Positions 8,502 to 17,100 of a stretch of DNA of 64,000 bases are shown here, piece after piece. Each line of letters opens with the position of its first letter. The stretch's first letter is position 1. The translations under genes and the position numbers were made by a program. The DNA is from an uncultured Clostridia bacterium (lineage in GTDB: Bacteria; Bacillota; Clostridia; Christensenellales; CAG-138): the NCBI GenBank assembly GCA_934633695.1, contig CAKTYT010000001.1:62001-126000 (forward strand), written 5' to 3'. The notes beneath the pieces were generated by a model that was given only the letters and a program-made list of their open reading frames with translations, made no database searches and had not been told where the DNA came from.

Positions 8502-9893
8502 ATGTCTGAATTTACTCGTACCGAAGACGGAAAAATCAAGTTAGAACTTCAGATTTCCGCTGAAGATTATGTCAACGCACTGAACAGTGCTTATCGTCGT
8601 CTTGCAAACCGTTATCCAATGCCGGGCTTCCGCAAGGGTAAGGTTCCCCGCAAGGTTATTGAAAAGGCTTACGGTCCCGATGTTTTCTGGGACAATGAGT
8701 TTGATGGCCTCGTACAGAAAGCTTATTCAGAGGCTCTTGCAGAACATGATATTGTTCCCGAAATGCAGCCCAAAATTATTTTTACCGATGTTTCAGAAGA
8801 AAACGGCGTTTCATTCACTGTTGAGGTCGTTACTCATCCCACCGTTGAACTCGGTCAATACAAAGGTATAGAAGTTGAAAAGGTTGAGTATAATGTTACC
8901 GATGCAGATGTTGATGCAGAGATAAAGAGAAGACTCGAAGTCATGGCAAGGAGTGTCAATGTCGATCGTCCCCTTGAGAATGGTGATACTGCAAACATCG
9001 ACTTTGAAGGCTCGGTTGACGGCGAAAAGTTTGAGGGCGGTTCCGCACAGAATTACGAACTCAAGATCGGTTCAAAGACCTTTATCCCCGGTTTTGAAGA
9101 CCAGATGATCGGCATGACGGCAGGTGAAGTACGCGACATCAACGTTGCTTTCCCCGAAGAATACCATGTGGAGAATCTTGCAGGCAAGCCCGCCGTATTT
9201 AAGGTGACCCTTCATTCCGCTTCCGTTGATGAGCTTCCCGAACTCGATGATGATTTTGTAAAGGACACTTCTGAATACGAAAACGTTGAAGAATTCAAAG
9301 CAGGTATCCGCAGGGAGCTTGAAGAACGTGCCGTTATGAATACCAAAATCGCATTTGAAAACGCCGTTATTAAAAAAGCTATCGACAATGCAAAGGTCGA
9401 TATTCACCCCGACATCATCAATGAAGAAGTTGACATGCAAGTAAATCGCTTTGAAAGCCAGCTTCGCACGATGGGAACCAATCTTGACGACTATCTCCAG
9501 TATGCAGGAATGACGATTGAAGATGTCCGCAAGGACTATTATCCCGGTGCAGAAGCAAACCTCAAGGGGCAGTATGTCATGGGTGCTATTTTCGAGGCCG
9601 AAAAGCTTGAACCCACCGAGGAGAATTACCGCAACTGTGTACGCAGGTTTGCACCGGCAAACGAAAAGTGGGACGAAGATAAGATTACCGAAGAGCTTGA
9701 AAAGAATCGCGGAAAGTACGTTTCCAATGCAATTATCGAAGCAGTCATAGACTTTATCTGCAGCAATGCAGTTGTGAAAGAGCATTGTGGCTGCGGCTGC
9801 GGCGATCATGACTGCGAATGCGGTGATCATGATTGCAATGAACATGACTGCGAATGCGATTGCAGCTGCGAACATTGCGAAACCGAAAAATAA
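8502..9893 (+). CDS. tig: Trigger factor chaperone with Cys/His-rich C-terminal tail
   Basis: Trigger factor is the ribosome-bound peptidyl-prolyl isomerase and chaperone that meets nascent chains. The ribosome-docking motif is present (MPGFRKGKVPRKVIEKAYG), followed by the FKBP domain (GDTANIDFEGSVDGEKFEGG, FIPGFEDQMIGM) and the helical C-terminal domain. The last ~35 residues are unusual: they hold eleven Cys and five His in short steps such as CGCGCGDHDCECGDHDC, which looks like a metal-binding tail of the kind SlyD has. The start at 8502 has GGAGG at 8492-8496 and fits family alignments. An alternative ATG at 8478 with its own GGAGGG would add eight residues. It is followed 28 bases later by clpP, the usual tig-clpP-clpX order. 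Confidence 0.95.
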   Translation: MSEFTRTEDGKIKLELQISAEDYVNALNSAYRRLANRYPMPGFRKGKVPRKVIEKAYGPDVFWDNEFDGLVQKAYSEALAEHDIVPEMQPKIIFTDVSEENGVSFTVEVVTHPTVELGQYKGIEVEKVEYNVTDADVDAEIKRRLEVMARSVNVDRPLENGDTANIDFEGSVDGEKFEGGSAQNYELKIGSKTFIPGFEDQMIGMTAGEVRDINVAFPEEYHVENLAGKPAVFKVTLHSASVDELPELDDDFVKDTSEYENVEEFKAGIRRELEERAVMNTKIAFENAVIKKAIDNAKVDIHPDIINEEVDMQVNRFESQLRTMGTNLDDYLQYAGMTIEDVRKDYYPGAEANLKGQYVMGAIFEAEKLEPTEENYRNCVRRFAPANEKWDEDKITEELEKNRGKYVSNAIIEAVIDFICSNAVVKEHCGCGCGDHDCECGDHDCNEHDCECDCSCEHCETEK

Positions 9894-9921
9894 ATTTTAA
9901 CAGTACCGACAGGAGGTCAAC

Positions 9922-10509
9922 ATGAGCAGCTTGATACCCATAGTTGTTGAGCAAACCAATAAAGGTGAAAGGTCTTATGACATTTACTCAAGACTTTTGA
10001 AGGAGCGTATCATTTTTTTGGGAACTCCCGTTACCGATGATGAAGCGAATCTCATCATTGCACAGATGCTGTTTCTGGAGGCCGACGATCCCGATAAGGA
10101 TATTTGTCTTTATATCAACAGCCCCGGAGGCAGCGTGTCAGCCGGTTTGGCAATTTATGATACGATGCAGTATATCCGCTGCGAGGTATCGACGATTTGT
10201 GTCGGCATGGCGGCATCGATGGGTGCGTTCCTGCTCGCAGCAGGTGCGAAGGGCAAACGCAAGGCACTGCCTAACAGTGAGATTATGATTCATCAGCCCT
10301 CCGGCGGTGCACAGGGTCAGGCGAGCGACATAAGAATCCATGCCGAGCAGATTCTTCGTGTCAAAAAACAGCTCAACAGGATCCTTGCACAGCGTACGGG
10401 TAAGTCGCTTGAGCAGATTGAAGCCGATACCGAAAGGGATAATTACATGACTGCTGAAGAGGCTCTCGAGTACGGTTTAATTGACGAAATCGTTTCACCC
10501 AAAAGATAG
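9922..10509 (+). CDS. clpP: ATP-dependent Clp protease proteolytic subunit
   Basis: ClpP forms the tetradecameric serine protease chamber that works with ClpX or other Clp ATPases. The catalytic triad is visible as Ser99 (GMAASMGAF), His124 (MIHQP) and Asp173 (TERDN), with the same spacing as in E. coli ClpP. The protein has 195 residues and starts with the short propeptide-like segment MSSLIPIVVEQ. AGGAGG stands just before the ATG. It lies between tig and clpX, so all three likely respond together. Confidence 0.98.
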   Translation: MSSLIPIVVEQTNKGERSYDIYSRLLKERIIFLGTPVTDDEANLIIAQMLFLEADDPDKDICLYINSPGGSVSAGLAIYDTMQYIRCEVSTICVGMAASMGAFLLAAGAKGKRKALPNSEIMIHQPSGGAQGQASDIRIHAEQILRVKKQLNRILAQRTGKSLEQIEADTERDNYMTAEEALEYGLIDEIVSPKR

Positions 10510-10563
10510 GGCATTGCCTGATTCTCAGGATGGCTTTGACAGCCGTATTTTTCTAAAATGATG

Positions 10564-10589
10564 CGGGCGGTATGCAGAACTGCCGCCCG
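10564..10589 (+). promoter_or_regulatory. GC-rich hairpin just upstream of the clpX ribosome site
   Basis: CGGGCGG (10564-10570) and CCGCCCG (10583-10589) form a perfect 7-bp stem ending about 20 bases before the clpX start codon. There is no T-run after it, so it is more likely a processing or stability element between clpP and clpX than a terminator. Confidence 0.35.
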
Positions 10590-10609
10590 ACAGGAAAGAG
10601 GTCCAAACT

Positions 10610-11884
10610 ATGGCAAGATATGAAGACGAAAGAATTGTTCGCTGTTCATTCTGCGGAAAGCCTCAGGACAAAGTGAGGCGTATTCTTGCGGGCCCGAACG
10701 GGGTTTTTATCTGCAATGAATGCATTGAGCTCTGTCAGGAGCTGATTGACGATGGAGTGACTCCCGATACAAAAACTGTCGAAGAGGATCCGGATATTCC
10801 GAAGCCGAAGGATATTGTTGCGATACTCGATGATTATGTCATCGGGCAGGAACACGCAAAAAAGGCCTTGGCAGTTGCCGTATACAATCATTACAAAAGA
10901 ATTTACAATTCATCAACCAAAACCGAAGCGGAACTCGGCAAGAGCAATATCGTTATGCTCGGACCGACGGGCTGCGGCAAAACTTTGCTCGCTGAAACTC
11001 TTGCAAGAGTTTTGAATGTTCCTTTTGCCGTTGCCGATGCAACTGCATTGACTGAGGCAGGTTATGTCGGTGAGGATGTTGAAAATATTATTCTCAAGCT
11101 TTTGCAGGCTTGCGATTACGATGTCGAGAGGGCTCAGAAGGGCATTATCTATATTGATGAGATAGATAAAATTGCACGGAAGAGCGAAAATCCCTCAATC
11201 ACTCGCGATGTCTCAGGAGAGGGTGTTCAGCAGGCACTTCTCAAGATCCTTGAAGGTACGATTGCCTCAGTTCCGCCTCAGGGTGGAAGGAAGCACCCAC
11301 AGCAGGAGTTTATTCAGGTCGATACGACCAATATCCTGTTCATCTGCGGAGGTGCATTTGCAGGAATTGAAGGTATAATCGAAAAACGTACGGGAAAGAA
11401 GAGCATGGGATTTGGTGCCGATATTAAATCCAATGTCAAAAAGGATATCGGAGAAACGCTTAAGGATATTCTTCCCGAAGATTTGCTTAAATTTGGCCTG
11501 ATTCCCGAGTTTATAGGCCGAGTACCGGTCATCGTCACACTCGATCAGTTGACAGAAGAGGCGATGGTAAGTATACTCACAGAACCAAAGAACGCTCTCG
11601 TCAAGCAATACAAAAGATTGTTTGAAATGGACGGAGTTGAGCTTGATTTTGATGACGATGCATTGCGTGAGGTTGCGAAGATGACGATTAAACGCAATAC
11701 AGGTGCAAGGGGTCTGAGAGCGATTCTTGAGGATGTCATGCTCCCGGTTATGTATGAGATCCCGTCGAGAACAGATGTATCGAAGGTTATTGTAACAAAA
11801 GATGCGATTCTAAAAAAGAGCGAACCCATTTGTATCGAAGCAAAAACAAGCGGTGAGCTTCCCGAACCGGGCAAAAGTGCATGA
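10610..11884 (+). CDS. clpX: ATP-dependent Clp protease ATP-binding subunit ClpX
   Basis: ClpX is the AAA+ unfoldase that feeds substrates to ClpP. The N-terminal C4 zinc-binding domain is visible (CSFCGKPQ followed by CNECIELC). Then come Walker A GPTGCGKTLLAET, Walker B IIYIDEIDKIA, the RDVSGEGVQQALLKILEGT segment, the ClpP-binding loop region (IGFG-type, here KKSMGFGAD), and sensor 2 GARGLRAI. Length (424 residues) is standard. It is the last gene of the tig-clpP-clpX set and is followed by a terminator. Confidence 0.98.
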   Translation: MARYEDERIVRCSFCGKPQDKVRRILAGPNGVFICNECIELCQELIDDGVTPDTKTVEEDPDIPKPKDIVAILDDYVIGQEHAKKALAVAVYNHYKRIYNSSTKTEAELGKSNIVMLGPTGCGKTLLAETLARVLNVPFAVADATALTEAGYVGEDVENIILKLLQACDYDVERAQKGIIYIDEIDKIARKSENPSITRDVSGEGVQQALLKILEGTIASVPPQGGRKHPQQEFIQVDTTNILFICGGAFAGIEGIIEKRTGKKSMGFGADIKSNVKKDIGETLKDILPEDLLKFGLIPEFIGRVPVIVTLDQLTEEAMVSILTEPKNALVKQYKRLFEMDGVELDFDDDALREVAKMTIKRNTGARGLRAILEDVMLPVMYEIPSRTDVSKVIVTKDAILKKSEPICIEAKTSGELPEPGKSA

Positions 11885-11891
11885 TTAAGCG

Positions 11892-11931
11892 GTACCGTCT
11901 CCGTCCGACAGGATCGAGACGGTGCATTTTT
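11892..11931 (+). terminator. Rho-independent terminator after clpX
   Basis: ACCGTCTC (11894-11901) pairs with GAGACGGT (11916-11923), with two further outer pairs, and is followed by a run of five Ts (11927-11931). Confidence 0.8.
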
Positions 11932-12008
11932 ACATATACACATAAAAACAGTAAAGAAAAGATCGATGAAAGGAAGCTTTCGCATATGCGAAGGTTGTGA
12001 CTGCAAAC

Positions 12009-12764
12009 ATGAAGATAACAAGAATCAAGCATAATGAGCGTGAGCAGTATGCAGTGATTGACGGAGAATTCCTGCTTCCAATTAAAGGAACCCCTTTTAA
12101 ATTCATAGAGTACAGCGGCGAGTGCATCAAAATAAACGAGGCCGTTTTTTTGCCGCCTGTTTTGCCTACAAAAATCGTTGCAGTGGGCAAGAATTATTCC
12201 GCTCATGCAATTGAAATGGGAGAAGGCGAACCTGCGGAGCCATTGCTGTTCCTGAAGCCAACCACCTGCATCATCGGAAATGATGAAGAAATTATCTACC
12301 CTTCAATCAGCAAGCGGTTGGATTATGAGGGCGAACTGGGCGTTGTGATCGGCAAGCGTGCAAGTCATGTTGAAAAAGGAATGTCGGGTGAGTACATTTT
12401 TGGTTATACCTGCTTGAATGACGTGACAGCAAGAGACATCCAGAAGAGTGACCCGCAGTGGACAAGGGGTAAGAGCTTTGACACATTCTGCCCCATTGGT
12501 CCATATATTGAGACTGACCTTGATGGTATGAATGCGAATATCAGCACATATCTTAACGGGAAAATCGTGCAGTCCTCAAATACATCGCACATGACGCATA
12601 ATATTGATAAACTGGTTTGCTACATTACGCAGTGTATGACCCTGCTGCCGGGAGATATAATTGCGACAGGAACGCCCGAGGGCATCGGAAGCATGCAGCC
12701 GGGAGATGTAGTAGAAGTTGAAATTGAAGGCATCGGGATATTGAGGAACAAGGTAGTATCATAA
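12009..12764 (+). CDS. Fumarylacetoacetate hydrolase family protein
   Basis: This soluble protein (251 residues) belongs to the FAH superfamily of metal-dependent hydrolases, isomerases and decarboxylases acting on 2-oxo acids. The core is clear: IVAVGKNYSAHAIEMG, the metal-binding DYEGELGVVIGK, the DVTARDIQ segment, and GDIIATGTPEGIG. The substrate cannot be deduced; many bacterial members hydrolyse acylpyruvates or decarboxylate oxaloacetate. I take the ATG at 12009; a GTG at 11997 is possible, and neither has a strong ribosome site. The stop codon overlaps the next ATG by one base (TAATG), so it is coupled to rqcH. Confidence 0.85.
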   Translation: MKITRIKHNEREQYAVIDGEFLLPIKGTPFKFIEYSGECIKINEAVFLPPVLPTKIVAVGKNYSAHAIEMGEGEPAEPLLFLKPTTCIIGNDEEIIYPSISKRLDYEGELGVVIGKRASHVEKGMSGEYIFGYTCLNDVTARDIQKSDPQWTRGKSFDTFCPIGPYIETDLDGMNANISTYLNGKIVQSSNTSHMTHNIDKLVCYITQCMTLLPGDIIATGTPEGIGSMQPGDVVEVEIEGIGILRNKVVS

Positions 12765-14476
12765 TGGATGGATTAACATTAGCAGCATCTGTCATAGAAA
12801 TGCATCATCTAATCGGCGGCAAAATAGAGAAGATACGCCAACCGGATAAGTATGAGCTGCTGTTTGATATTCATGCTCAGTGCGGAAAGCGAACGCTGCT
12901 TATTTCTGCTTCGCCAGATAATTGCAGGATACACGAAACGATGGAAAAACGGACTTCGCCGGTTGAAGCTCCGATGTTTTTGATGCTGCTGAGAAAGCAT
13001 CTGCTCAATGCACGTATAACGGATATTGAACAGGCGAATCATGATCGTATTGTTATTTTTAAATTTAACACACTGACAGAACTTCAAGATAAAGCAGAAT
13101 TGTCACTGGTTTGTGAAATAATGGGAAGACACTCAAATATTATTCTCGTGGGACAGGACGGCGTGATTATAGATGCGATAAGGCGTGTTTCGGCGGGGAT
13201 GAGCAGCGTAAGGCTGATTCTTCCAAGAGTCGGATATGTTTCGCCGCCTACACAACAAAAGAAGGATCCCATACTTGCCGGCCCCAGAGATTTTGAAGGA
13301 GTTTTGAGCGGAACGAATTTCCCCGAAAAAGCGTTGTCGGCGGCGTTCTATGGATTGTCACCGAGAGTGGCTGCAGTGCTGCTCCAATACCTGAATTACG
13401 ATAGCAGCAATATTCAGCAAACGGCGGAGAGGTTGGAAGTATTCTATAAAAGATTGGATAGAGGAATGATGTCTGCGTCAATTGTCAAGGCAGGTGAAAC
13501 GGAACTGCTCCTACCTTTTACGCCGTTTGCATTGGAATCCGAAACATTCAAATCTATCGGTGAAGCGGCAGACAAGTTCTATCGCATGCGATCGGAAGGT
13601 GAGAGCATAAAGCGGAGAACAGGATCGATTGAACGCATCATCCAAAATAATATTCAGCGAATTGAAAGAAAAATTGATAAGTTTAATCTTGCAGTCGGAG
13701 ATGAGGCGGAAATTGAGAAGTTGAAGCTCTTTGGTGAATTGCTTACGGCAAATATGTATTCGATCCCCGCGAGATGCAAAGAAGCGGCAGTTTTGAATTA
13801 TTATGCGAACCCGCCGGAGAAAATAGCTGTTCCGCTTGATGAGCAGCTTTCACCTGCGGATAATGCACAGCTCTATTATAAAAAATACAGAAAAGCTAAG
13901 GTTGCACGCGACACCGCAGGGGTCCAGCTTGAAGAAGCATTGGCTGAGTTGAAATATTTAAAGGGTATAGAAATCGATTTGCAGCATTGCTCGACGGATT
14001 CTGATCTTGACGAAATAAAAACGGAGCTTGTTCACGGTGGCTACATAAGGGATAATTTCTCAAAACGGGTGAAACTTCCTAGGGCCAAGCCGCATTCCTT
14101 CATTTCATCCGACGGCATTGAAATTCTTGTCGGCAAGAACAACACGCAGAATGACAAGCTAACCTTCAAAGAGTCATCACCGGGTGATATGTGGCTGCAT
14201 ACAAAGGATATTCACGGTTCACATGTCATCATAAGGGAGACTGGGGAGATACCTGCCGCCACCCTCAATGAAGCGGGCTGTCTTGCGGCGTATTTTTCTC
14301 AGGCGAAAAATTCGTCGGCTGTACCCGTTGATTATGCAAGACGGAAGTTCGTTAAAAAGCCCTCGGGGGCAAAGCCCGGGATGGTTGTTTATACAAATCA
14401 GAAAACGATGTACATTACCCCCGATAAGGCTGTTGTGGAAGGACTTGAAAAGAACGGGAAAAAAGAAAGGTTTTGA
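12764..14476 (+). CDS. rqcH: Ribosome quality control protein RqcH (NFACT family)
   Basis: RqcH binds stalled 50S subunits carrying peptidyl-tRNA and directs alanine tailing of the nascent chain. The NFACT-N domain starts at the N-terminus (MDGLTLAASVIEM) and includes the conserved Asp-Arg pair in ANHDRIVIFKF. The middle has the helix-hairpin-helix and coiled-coil regions. The C-terminal NFACT-R domain shows DGIEILVGKNNTQNDKLTF and DMWLHTKDIHGSHVII. Its 570 residues are normal. Older annotations call this family fibronectin-binding protein. It starts inside the stop of the upstream FAH-family gene. Confidence 0.93.
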   Translation: MDGLTLAASVIEMHHLIGGKIEKIRQPDKYELLFDIHAQCGKRTLLISASPDNCRIHETMEKRTSPVEAPMFLMLLRKHLLNARITDIEQANHDRIVIFKFNTLTELQDKAELSLVCEIMGRHSNIILVGQDGVIIDAIRRVSAGMSSVRLILPRVGYVSPPTQQKKDPILAGPRDFEGVLSGTNFPEKALSAAFYGLSPRVAAVLLQYLNYDSSNIQQTAERLEVFYKRLDRGMMSASIVKAGETELLLPFTPFALESETFKSIGEAADKFYRMRSEGESIKRRTGSIERIIQNNIQRIERKIDKFNLAVGDEAEIEKLKLFGELLTANMYSIPARCKEAAVLNYYANPPEKIAVPLDEQLSPADNAQLYYKKYRKAKVARDTAGVQLEEALAELKYLKGIEIDLQHCSTDSDLDEIKTELVHGGYIRDNFSKRVKLPRAKPHSFISSDGIEILVGKNNTQNDKLTFKESSPGDMWLHTKDIHGSHVIIRETGEIPAATLNEAGCLAAYFSQAKNSSAVPVDYARRKFVKKPSGAKPGMVVYTNQKTMYITPDKAVVEGLEKNGKKERF

Positions 14477-14530
14477 GCAATGATTGCTAAAATCAAACGC
14501 AGGGTAGCCATACAGTCACTTATTGCTCAT

Positions 14531-15478
14531 TTAAGCAATAAGATTTCGGATAGTTTCGAGAGTATCGCCGAAAATTGCTATGTTTATACCGTTTGCAATA
14601 ATGCCTGCCATATCATCGACTATGCAGTCTATATCTTTGGGGGTGACGATCATTGAACCGAGCCTTTCATTTGAAACCTTTTCGGCAAGGCTCTTGAGCT
14701 TTTCCTCATCGTTATGAAGTCCCGTTTCGTCCGCAATCATTCCAATCGTGTCCTGCGAAATCGTGCTTGCATACACGACCAGTGGAACTCCGATTGCAAT
14801 TACGGGGATTCCGAGACTGTTTTTGCTTAATTCCGAGCGGAGATTGCCGACGCCGGAACCGGGACTTATACCAGTATCGGATAGTTGAACAGTTGTGCTT
14901 ATCCTTGCAGCACGTCTTGAGGCGAGGGAATCGATGGCGATAATGACGTCAGGTGAAGTTTTTTCGACGACTCCTTTGACTATGTCCGCTGTTTCAACTC
15001 CCGTTATGCCGAGGACACCGGGTGCAATCGCACATACTCCGGCAGTTGGAAAATCAAGTGCATCCGGCATGAATTTTTTTATGTGACGCGTGACATAGAT
15101 GCGTGAAGCAACCTGGGGACCGAGCGAATCCGGGGTGACGCCCCTGTTGCCAAGCCCGACTACGAGGATAGTACATTCTGACGGGTCTTTTTCAATGAGT
15201 TTTTTAAGCTCTTTTCCCAGGCATTCCCCCATTTTTTCGAATAAATCAAGTGGACGGGCAACAAGCTGCGGTGCATCAAGCGTGATATAGCTGCCCCGTT
15301 GTTTACCCAGTGCTGAGGCGGCAGAGTCGGAAGTGATGGTTATGCGTTTAATTTCTATTTCACCGTCATTTTCAACCTGTTCGCTTACTCCTTCAATGTC
15401 AGGGTTCAGCTCTCGAAGCTCCATCGCAAGGTCGGTTCTTATTTGCATACTGTATTTGTTGAGCCGTGGAGACAGCAC
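14531..15478 (-). CDS. gpr: Germination protease (GPR endopeptidase)
   Basis: GPR degrades the small acid-soluble spore proteins during germination and marks this organism as a spore former. Diagnostic parts are IRTDLAMEL near the N-terminus, VVGLGNRGVTPDSLGP, DFPTAGVCAIAPGVLGITG, and AIDSLASRRAARISTTVQ with GISPGSGVGN. Only a GTG at 15478 is available upstream because a TGA precedes it in frame; it would give a 17-residue stretch before AMEL, similar to the propeptide removed from Bacillus GPR. A RBS (AAAGGAG) lies 15 bases upstream, longer than usual, so the ATG at 15448 remains an alternative. It converges on rqcH. A 9-bp inverted repeat (14519-14542) spans its stop codon. Confidence 0.93.
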   Translation of the reverse strand: MLSPRLNKYSMQIRTDLAMELRELNPDIEGVSEQVENDGEIEIKRITITSDSAASALGKQRGSYITLDAPQLVARPLDLFEKMGECLGKELKKLIEKDPSECTILVVGLGNRGVTPDSLGPQVASRIYVTRHIKKFMPDALDFPTAGVCAIAPGVLGITGVETADIVKGVVEKTSPDVIIAIDSLASRRAARISTTVQLSDTGISPGSGVGNLRSELSKNSLGIPVIAIGVPLVVYASTISQDTIGMIADETGLHNDEEKLKSLAEKVSNERLGSMIVTPKDIDCIVDDMAGIIANGINIAIFGDTLETIRNLIA

Positions 15479-15616
15479 ACCAGAGGCTCAACGCTCCTTT
15501 CTGTTTTTTGAAAATAAAAACGTTGTTCCGTTCTATTTTTTGAGGCGTTTGCGTTTTTATTCACGGAAAAACTGCATTATATATCAGAAAAACACCGTGA
15601 TTCGGACAAAAAGCTC

Positions 15617-15645
15617 TTGCATTGATCGCACTCGTGTGGTATAAT
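15617..15645 (+). promoter_or_regulatory. Sigma-A promoter for rpsT
   Basis: -35 TTGCAT (15617-15622), a 17-nt spacer and -10 TATAAT (15640-15645), about 35 bases before the rpsT start codon. Confidence 0.75.
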
Positions 15646-15680
15646 AGCTCTGTTCGAGTACTTAAAGGAGGTGAACCGAT

Positions 15681-15941
15681 TTGGCAAACATTAAGTCAGC
15701 AATGAAGCGTGCAAAGGTTGCAAGGATTCAGAATCTTCGTAATCGTATGATTACTTCCGACCTCAAAACCGCTATCAAGAAGTTTGACAAGGCTTTGGAG
15801 TCTAAGGACGAGGCTGCTATCAGCGAGACCTACACTATCGCTGTCAGCAAGGTAGACAAAGCTGTCACCAAGGGCGTTATCCACAAGAACGCAGCCAATC
15901 GCAAAAAGGCTCAGCTTGCTAAAAAGCTGGCAGCCAAATAA
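15681..15941 (+). CDS. rpsT: 30S ribosomal protein bS20
   Basis: This small basic protein (86 residues) has the typical bS20 start MANIKSAMKRAKVARI and the C-terminal HKNAANRKKAQLAKK. The start codon is TTG, fixed by a strong AAAGGAGGTG at 15664-15673 and by the conserved second residue Ala. bS20 binds the 5' domain of 16S rRNA. TTG starts are also known for rpsT in other bacteria, where they support autogenous translational control. It is flanked by its own promoter and terminator. Confidence 0.97.
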   Translation: MANIKSAMKRAKVARIQNLRNRMITSDLKTAIKKFDKALESKDEAAISETYTIAVSKVDKAVTKGVIHKNAANRKKAQLAKKLAAK

Positions 15942-15969
15942 GGTTTATCACGTTGATTAACCAATGACA

Positions 15970-15998
15970 AAAGACCGACTTCGCAGTCGGTCTTTTTT
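15970..15998 (+). terminator. Rho-independent terminator after rpsT
   Basis: AAGACCGAC (15971-15979) pairs with GTCGGTCTT, followed by a six-T run ending at 15998. On the other strand the stem is followed by four Ts, so it may also stop transcription from the convergent gene at 16016. Confidence 0.9.
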
Positions 15999-16015
15999 CG
16001 TCCTGACTCAAAAAT

Positions 16016-17017
16016 TTATTTTAAACCTTTAACCACCTTTTCAGCAAAGGAATTGTCGATCAGCTCTCCAAAATCCACTCTTGCAGCAAGCTCTCCGTTC
16101 GCATCCATAATATCCTGGAGCCTTGAGAATGCATCGGGCGTCATTATGGGTGTTTTCATCCACGAGTCAGTTTCGCGATAACTCTTTGCAACAATTTCGA
16201 GTGTCGGGATATCGGCATCTGGGAAGAATTTGCTCATTGCTTCGGCAACTTCTTTGTCTGTTGCTGTCTGTACCCAGACCTGTGCTCGGTAAATCGCACG
16301 AATGAATGCTTCGACGAGCTTAGCGTCATTCTTTATAGTATCAGGCATTGTCATGAATGTCGTATAAGGCACTTCGCCTGATTCAAGTCCGATATTTGCA
16401 ACTATGTAACCGCTGCCATTGCGTTCAAACAGCGTTGCAGTTGGCTCAAACAGAGTAACGTAGTCACCGGTTCCTCCTTCGAAGGCACCGCCCATGAGGT
16501 TGAACTGAATGTTATTTATTACTTCAACATCTTCGCCGGGAGTAAGACCGTTTTGCATGAGAACGTACATGAGCGTCATGTAAGGCATACCGCCAACTCG
16601 TCCGCCGATTACAGATTTGCCCTTAAGATCCTGCCAGGAAAAATTGTCTGTCTTTTCCCTTGCAATGAGGAATGAACCATCTCGCTTTGTAAGCTGTCCG
16701 ATGACCATCGGGTGATTCTTTTCACCTTCATTTACGACATATACTCCTGTTTCAGGCCCCATGAGGGCAAAAGCTGCCTCACCTGCGATAAGTGCGGTCA
16801 TACTTTTGTCACTGCCTCCGCCCGTCACTATCTCAAGCTCAATTCCCTCATCCTCGAAATAGCCGAGAGAAACGGCCGCATATAGCGGAGCATAGAAGAC
16901 CGAGCGAGTAACCTCATTCAGCACAATGTGACGCAGGTCAGAGCCGCTCTTTTGACAGCCTGCAACAGGCAGTGCGGCAATGCAGAGAGCCAACATAATG
17001 GCAAGTATTTTCTTCAT
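16016..17017 (-). CDS. ABC transporter substrate-binding lipoprotein, NMT1/SsuA-like
   Basis: The product is a lipid-anchored periplasmic-type binding protein: signal peptide MKKILAIMLALCIAALPVAGC with lipobox VAGC, then a mature domain of about 310 residues. The mature part resembles the NMT1/TauA/SsuA group (FYAPLYAAVSLGYFEDEGIELEI and a glycine-rich loop TGGGSDKSMTALIAGE), which binds thiamine precursors, sulfonates, nitrate or similar small molecules. No permease or ATPase gene lies next to it and no TPP riboswitch was seen upstream, so the ligand is open. It sits between two terminators and is likely transcribed alone. RBS AAGGAGG is close to the ATG. Confidence 0.85.
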   Translation of the reverse strand: MKKILAIMLALCIAALPVAGCQKSGSDLRHIVLNEVTRSVFYAPLYAAVSLGYFEDEGIELEIVTGGGSDKSMTALIAGEAAFALMGPETGVYVVNEGEKNHPMVIGQLTKRDGSFLIAREKTDNFSWQDLKGKSVIGGRVGGMPYMTLMYVLMQNGLTPGEDVEVINNIQFNLMGGAFEGGTGDYVTLFEPTATLFERNGSGYIVANIGLESGEVPYTTFMTMPDTIKNDAKLVEAFIRAIYRAQVWVQTATDKEVAEAMSKFFPDADIPTLEIVAKSYRETDSWMKTPIMTPDAFSRLQDIMDANGELAARVDFGELIDNSFAEKVVKGLK

Positions 17018-17060
17018 AAATACCTCCTTTAAAGTATCTGTTATAAGGTATTCATGAAAT

Positions 17061-17092
17061 AAAAAAAGCGTTCACGATTTCTCAGTGAACGC
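17061..17092 (-). terminator. Rho-independent terminator after the zinc-ribbon gene
   Basis: Read leftward, GCGTTCAC (17092-17085) pairs with GTGAACGC (17075-17068), then seven Ts (17067-17061). It separates the gene at 17101 from the binding-protein gene. Confidence 0.85.
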
Positions 17093-17100
17093 TCAAGAAA

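Noticed and set aside
9760..9870. A leftward hydrophobic frame opposite the trigger factor tail
   Set aside because: It is the antisense reading of the Cys/His-rich tail codons and has no ribosome site.
14519..14542. 9-bp inverted repeat around the gpr stop codon as a terminator
   Set aside because: The stem is perfect but no T-run follows on either strand, and the arm is part of the gpr coding end; I left it as a note in the gpr entry.
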